A stretch of 64,000 bases of DNA from Sediminispirochaeta smaragdinae DSM 11293 (GTDB taxonomy: Bacteria > Spirochaetota > Spirochaetia > DSM-16054 > Sediminispirochaetaceae): the NCBI RefSeq assembly GCF_000143985.1, contig NC_014364.1, positions 1,550,001 to 1,614,000 on the forward strand. The letters are read 5' to 3'. The first letter of the stretch is position 1. Each line of letters starts with the position of its first letter. A program made the position numbers and the translations under genes. A model generated the notes under the pieces. It did not search any database, had not been told where the DNA came from, and worked only from the letters and a program-made list of their open reading frames with translations. Positions 60,476 through 64,000 of the stretch are shown piece by piece.

Positions 60476-61236
60476 TTCGGGGCAAGGACAAATGGAATGG
60501 TTTCCCGTACCACTCTGACCAGCCCCTCCTCATCGGTCTCAAAGAGCGGTATTCTTATATCGATCAGATTCCTGGCGCGGCAGAGGACTTTGGCGAAATC
60601 GGGATCGGTTTCTGCATTTGGAGAGAATGTTTCGGCATCGGCATGGAAGACTGCGATAATCACCTTAGGCCGATATTCCTTCCCCGTCCCATCCCTGCAA
60701 GCGGCGAGAGCCGTCAACTCTTCCACATGCCGCCTTCCCCGCTGCGTCGGCGCATCGGGAAAGCTTGCCTGTTTGAAGGGTTTTAAGAGGGTGCAGGCCT
60801 TGACCTCGATAGGATAGAGGGCCTGGTCCGTTTCCACGAGAAAGTCAAAACGGCTGCCCGGCTGCTGAGGAAGGGTTTTTTCCGCTTCAATGGAAAGGGC
60901 GTTGGGAAAGAGTCGAGGAAGGCAGAGGCTCCGTACCGCCAGGTTTGCCCTGGCGCTGATTAAGGGAATGATTTTTCCCTGGAACCGGACGGCGGCCAGA
61001 CTCCAGTTGGTCTTTCTTTTTGTCCCCCCCTTTGCCCTTTCGAGGATGAGTTCGGCACCGGGATAAAGAAGCTCCTTGAGCCTGCCGGGGTTTGCGCAGT
61101 GAACCGCTACCTTGTTGCCCGCACCCTTCTTCCGCAGCTCCGCCTCAACCGTAAAGCGATTGGGGCGGGCTAAAAAGCGTGCATCGGCATCTGCCGAAAA
61201 GAGACGAACGCTATCTGAAGAGGGAATCGATTTCAT
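60463..61236 (-). CDS. sfsA: SfsA-family protein
   Basis: 257 residues, standard for SfsA (sugar fermentation stimulation protein). Motifs: FTVEAELRKKGAGNKVAVHC, ANPGRLKELLYPGAELIL, and nuclease-like PIEVKACTLLKP and FPDAPTQRGRRHVEEL. The fold resembles a restriction-like endonuclease/OB pair; biochemical function is still debated. The start lies inside the last 26 bases of the acyl-CoA synthetase gene, so translation may be coupled. No ribosome site is strong. Confidence 0.9.
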   Translation of the reverse strand: MKSIPSSDSVRLFSADADARFLARPNRFTVEAELRKKGAGNKVAVHCANPGRLKELLYPGAELILERAKGGTKRKTNWSLAAVRFQGKIIPLISARANLAVRSLCLPRLFPNALSIEAEKTLPQQPGSRFDFLVETDQALYPIEVKACTLLKPFKQASFPDAPTQRGRRHVEELTALAACRDGTGKEYRPKVIIAVFHADAETFSPNAETDPDFAKVLCRARNLIDIRIPLFETDEEGLVRVVRETIPFVLAPNHSL

Positions 61237-63115
61237 GTCGGTACAACTTGTAGACCACGCTTCTCCTGATCTTCAGGGTATGGGTCAGCTCCTTTCCTAC
61301 CTCGAAGGGTTTCGGCAGGAGGGTGAATCGGTAGATGCGTTCGAAGTGTTTAAAACCGTTTTTGGGGTTCACCTGTTCCTGTATTCGATCGTGGACATAC
61401 TCCTGAATTTCGGGGTTCATCAGTAATTCTTCCGCCTGAATATAGCTGATTCCCTTTTCCTGGGCATATTGTTGTAGCTTTTCCATCTCCGGAACAATAA
61501 GCGCGGCGAGAAATTTCTTATCCTGGCCGACAACCATGGCTTGTGCGATTGCGTCGCTGGCACAGAGGTGCTCCTCGATCGGAACCGGTTCGATGTTTTC
61601 ACCACCAAGCAGGACGATGGTCTCTTTTGCCCGTCCAAGAATCTTGAACTCACCCTGACGGGTAAAGAGCGTAATGTCGCCAGTGTTGAGCCAACCGTCG
61701 TGAAGCACCGCTTCGGTGGCCTCCTCCCGCTTGTAGTAGCCGTCCATCACCTGGGGGCTTTTCACATAGAGGACCCCCTTTCTGCCCGGAGGAAGCACCA
61801 CACCTTCCCTGTCCACCACACGATGTTCGATATCGGCTAAAAGTGGCCCTACTGTTCCATGTACCGGATGCTTCTGTTTGCGTACCGCAAGTACAGGCCC
61901 TGTCTCCGTCAGTCCGTAGCCCTCAAGTAACAGGATCCCAGCGGCCTGAAAGAAGCGATCCACGTAGGGGGGAAGGGCGCCTCCCCCTGAAATACCGGCA
62001 ATAAACTTTCCTCCCAAACGAGCCTTCAGCTTTCCAAATACCAGGAGACTGCCAAGAAGCTGAAAGGGCGTGAGGAGAATCAGGGGAATAATCGCAAGAA
62101 GGATGTCGAGCCAGCGATGTCGGCCGACAAAGTCCGGTTTTCTGTCGGTTACCATGTTAAACATGGCGCTGTGCAGTTCTCCTACAGTAACAAAGAAGGA
62201 AAACAGAAGCTGTTTTACCTTTCCCTCTTTTGAGATGTTTTTAAAGATTGCAGCCCTTACTCCCTCCCAAATCCTCGGCACCGAGGCAAGCCACTGAGGT
62301 TTAACCTTCTGCATGTCCGGAAGCATCACCGCACCAATCGGTTTTGAATAGGCGATGGCGGCGCCGCGGGCAAGCATGATATACTCCACCGCCCGCTCAA
62401 AGCTATGCCAAACCGGAAGAACACTTAAAAGAATGTGACCGGGCACGATCTGAATGTGGTCGTACACACGATCGAGTTGAAAGATAAAACTGCGATGGGG
62501 GAGCATCACCCCTTTGGGCTCTCCTGTGGTACCCGATGTATAGATGATGGTTGCAAGATCGTTAAGCGAGCCCTTATCGATCTCTTTGTCGAAGAAATCC
62601 TGTTTCTGCGGAAGCAGTTCGCTTCCCCGTTTCATCATTTCATCGAAAGATGACAACTCGAGGGAGGACGGCAGCTTTTTCGAGGGACTCCGGCTGGCAT
62701 CGAAGAGGATGATTCGCTTTAAGAGGGGAAGATCGTGGGCGTTTGCAATAATCTTATCCGCCTGGGCTCCATTTTCCGCAAAAGCAATCTCACACTCGGC
62801 ATGGCCAAGGATATAGGCAATCTCGTCGGCGGTGGAGTCCGAGCCTCTGGGCACATCAACCACACCGAGGCCGAGCATGGCGAGGTCTGCAAGAATCCAC
62901 TCTTTTCGATTATCGCTGATGATACCGACATGCGCACCTCGCTCCACGCCGATATCGTTCAGGGCACAGGAGAAAGCTGAGCACGATTCCATCATCTCCC
63001 GGAAGCTTGTCGCTTCGAATTCTCCTTCCTTCCCCTTTGCCAGTAAGGCTGTCATATCGGGGTGTTTCTGTGCAATCTCTCTGATTCGTTTCGGTACGGT
63101 GTCAAGGGGGGCCAT
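61211..63115 (-). CDS. fadD: Long-chain acyl-CoA synthetase (AMP-binding)
   Basis: An AMP-forming synthetase of 634 residues. The P-loop motif is TIIYTSGTTGEPKGVMLPH near residue 190; GYGLTETGP lies near 400, and NTGDITLFTRQGEFKILGRA near 480, the hinge region. It activates fatty acids to CoA thioesters for lipid remodelling or uptake. Residues around 310-350 include hydrophobic stretches (LLAIIPLILLTPFQLLGSLL), as in membrane-associated bacterial and eukaryotic long-chain enzymes. A strong AGGAGGT site precedes the ATG at 63115. It overlaps sfsA. Confidence 0.92.
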   Translation of the reverse strand: MAPLDTVPKRIREIAQKHPDMTALLAKGKEGEFEATSFREMMESCSAFSCALNDIGVERGAHVGIISDNRKEWILADLAMLGLGVVDVPRGSDSTADEIAYILGHAECEIAFAENGAQADKIIANAHDLPLLKRIILFDASRSPSKKLPSSLELSSFDEMMKRGSELLPQKQDFFDKEIDKGSLNDLATIIYTSGTTGEPKGVMLPHRSFIFQLDRVYDHIQIVPGHILLSVLPVWHSFERAVEYIMLARGAAIAYSKPIGAVMLPDMQKVKPQWLASVPRIWEGVRAAIFKNISKEGKVKQLLFSFFVTVGELHSAMFNMVTDRKPDFVGRHRWLDILLAIIPLILLTPFQLLGSLLVFGKLKARLGGKFIAGISGGGALPPYVDRFFQAAGILLLEGYGLTETGPVLAVRKQKHPVHGTVGPLLADIEHRVVDREGVVLPPGRKGVLYVKSPQVMDGYYKREEATEAVLHDGWLNTGDITLFTRQGEFKILGRAKETIVLLGGENIEPVPIEEHLCASDAIAQAMVVGQDKKFLAALIVPEMEKLQQYAQEKGISYIQAEELLMNPEIQEYVHDRIQEQVNPKNGFKHFERIYRFTLLPKPFEVGKELTHTLKIRRSVVYKLYRHEIDSLFR

Positions 63116-63151
63116 CTCTACCTCCTTTTGGCATATGGTGCCGTCGGAAGA

Positions 63152-64000
63152 TTAGAAAAAAAGGGCATCTCCCAGCGGCTGAGCGGCCGGAGTTTCTCCG
63201 GTTTCCGCCTCATGGTCTGCCTTCGAGAAAAGTTCCTCGAGTTTCTCGAAGGTCAGTAGTTCCGGCAGCAGAATAGGCTTATCGGCCGCCGGCCGATAAA
63301 AAGCATACACCGGAACGCCGGCTCTGCCAAGGGTTTTTATCGCTTCGCCTATCACAGGATCGGCATTGGTGTAATCTCCGTAGACCATCTGGATGCCGTA
63401 ACGTTGAAAAAGCTCTTTTCCCCGTTCGGTGGCAAAAATCCGACGGTCGTTTAGCTTGCAGACGCTGCACCACTGGGCGGAAAAGACAAGGAGAAAGGGC
63501 TGCTGGGAACGAATCATCGTTTCCACCCTTTCGGGCGAATAGACAATCCGTTCGACCCCTTCGTCACCCTTTTCAGCCATGGCTGTTTCACTCGCGCTTC
63601 CTTCCTGGGGCTTCCAGGAGGATGGATCGATGAAAATCATAGCGGCCGCAGAGGAAAGTATAACGAACAAAAGAAGCGAAAGCCAACGTTGCCGTTTCGA
63701 TGAGGTCGGTTTTGCAAGTTTTCCGTAGAGCCAGGCTGCCGATGCAAGGGAAAGGAGAAAGGCAAGGGCCCCGATCATTGCCTGCGCCCCTGTCTGACGC
63801 CCGAAAATAGCAAAGAAGTAGAGGGCGGTGGCAATCAGTACCAGACCCATCGCTTCTTTGAAGAGCTCCATCCATGGTCCCGGTTTCGGTATCCGATGGA
63901 TGATCCGGGGAATAAAGCCGAGCAAAACAAAAGGGAGGGCAAAGCCTATCCCAATGGTGAGAAAAAAGAAGATGATTAAAAGCGGCGGCTGACTAAAGGC
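63152..64000 (-). CDS. dsbD: DsbD-type thiol:disulfide interchange protein, 5' end cut by window
   Basis: The reading frame is open to the right edge, so the N-terminus is missing. The visible part begins in a membrane domain with IGFALPFVLLGFIP and PKPGPWMELFKEAMGLVLIA, the DsbD/CcdA pattern, and more hydrophobic helices. It ends in a thioredoxin-like domain with the motif CSVC (SAQWCSVCKLNDRR) and cis-Pro GVPVYAF. DsbD passes electrons from cytosolic thioredoxin to periplasmic disulfides. A TTG at 63925 is internal, not a start. It is 36 bases upstream of the acyl-CoA synthetase on the same strand. Confidence 0.9.
   Translation of the reverse strand, partial: AFSQPPLLIIFFFLTIGIGFALPFVLLGFIPRIIHRIPKPGPWMELFKEAMGLVLIATALYFFAIFGRQTGAQAMIGALAFLLSLASAAWLYGKLAKPTSSKRQRWLSLLLFVILSSAAAMIFIDPSSWKPQEGSASETAMAEKGDEGVERIVYSPERVETMIRSQQPFLLVFSAQWCSVCKLNDRRIFATERGKELFQRYGIQMVYGDYTNADPVIGEAIKTLGRAGVPVYAFYRPAADKPILLPELLTFEKLEELFSKADHEAETGETPAAQPLGDALFF

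Noticed and set aside
1-64000. tRNA, rRNA, CRISPR arrays, IS elements, prophage
   Set aside because: Every gap was read; none contains a cloverleaf with CCA end, spaced direct repeats, terminal inverted repeats, or transposase/integrase frames.

Overview
The window reads as a chromosomal segment of a free-living anaerobic spirochaete of the Spirochaeta/Sediminispirochaeta kind. This is inferred from content: a UPF0164-type outer-membrane barrel, class III (oxygen-sensitive) ribonucleotide reductase with NrdR, the LL-diaminopimelate aminotransferase route to lysine/DAP, GlnRS, LPP20-like and DacA envelope genes, and many low-molecular-weight thiol and Fe-S redox proteins. No rRNA, tRNA, CRISPR array, insertion sequence, prophage or integrase was seen. 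The DNA is densely coding, and the longest stretch without a gene is about 180 bases.

Layout. 1-2019: 3'-truncated REC-PAS-GGDEF-EAL regulator. 2.1-4.5 kb: M18 aminopeptidase and a dGTPase-like HD hydrolase. 4.5-8.9 kb: nrdR-nrdD-nrdG plus an Fe-S flavoprotein-like gene, behind a promoter with two NrdR boxes; NrdD carries a C-terminal thioredoxin-like domain. 9.0-17.9 kb: LiaF-like protein, thioester alpha-2-macroglobulin lipoprotein and PBP1C. 17.9-22.3 kb: orphan DNA methyltransferase and lysA-dapL-dapA. 22.4-26 kb: ACT-domain protein, NTPase, LPP20-like lipoprotein, D,D-carboxypeptidase. 26-30.3 kb: a redox/metal cluster (ferredoxin-thioredoxin-reductase catalytic subunit, glutaredoxin, FMN dehydrogenase with a Cys cluster, membrane-TlpA fusion, NifX-like, HMA-like, flavin-binding protein). 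30.3-37.8 kb: phosphohexomutase, OsmC, rRNA-type methyltransferase, amidohydrolase, GlnRS, diguanylate cyclase. 37.8-43.3 kb: yejABEF-type peptide ABC transporter. 43.5-48.9 kb: orphan histidine kinase, two EamA transporters, PHP phosphatase, TrpR-like repressor, alpha/beta hydrolase. 49-51.1 kb: possible TIR-like/ankyrin protein with two membrane proteins. 51.1-60.5 kb: outer-membrane barrel, a large TPR/coiled-coil exported protein, a giant propeller-FnIII-HAMP-PP2C receptor and a tail-anchored zinc-ribbon protein. 60.5-64 kb: SfsA, acyl-CoA synthetase and a DsbD-type reductase cut by the window edge.

The most unusual content is (i) the 51-60 kb envelope locus, whose receptor looks like two membrane proteins fused into one 1558-residue chain; (ii) the NrdD-thioredoxin fusion; (iii) a TrpR-like gene whose consensus promoter places transcription start on its own ATG, with a palindrome over the -10; and (iv) repeated tail-to-tail gene pairs with no intergenic space, several overlapping by 13-53 bases. 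All functions are read by eye from motifs; no database search was run.
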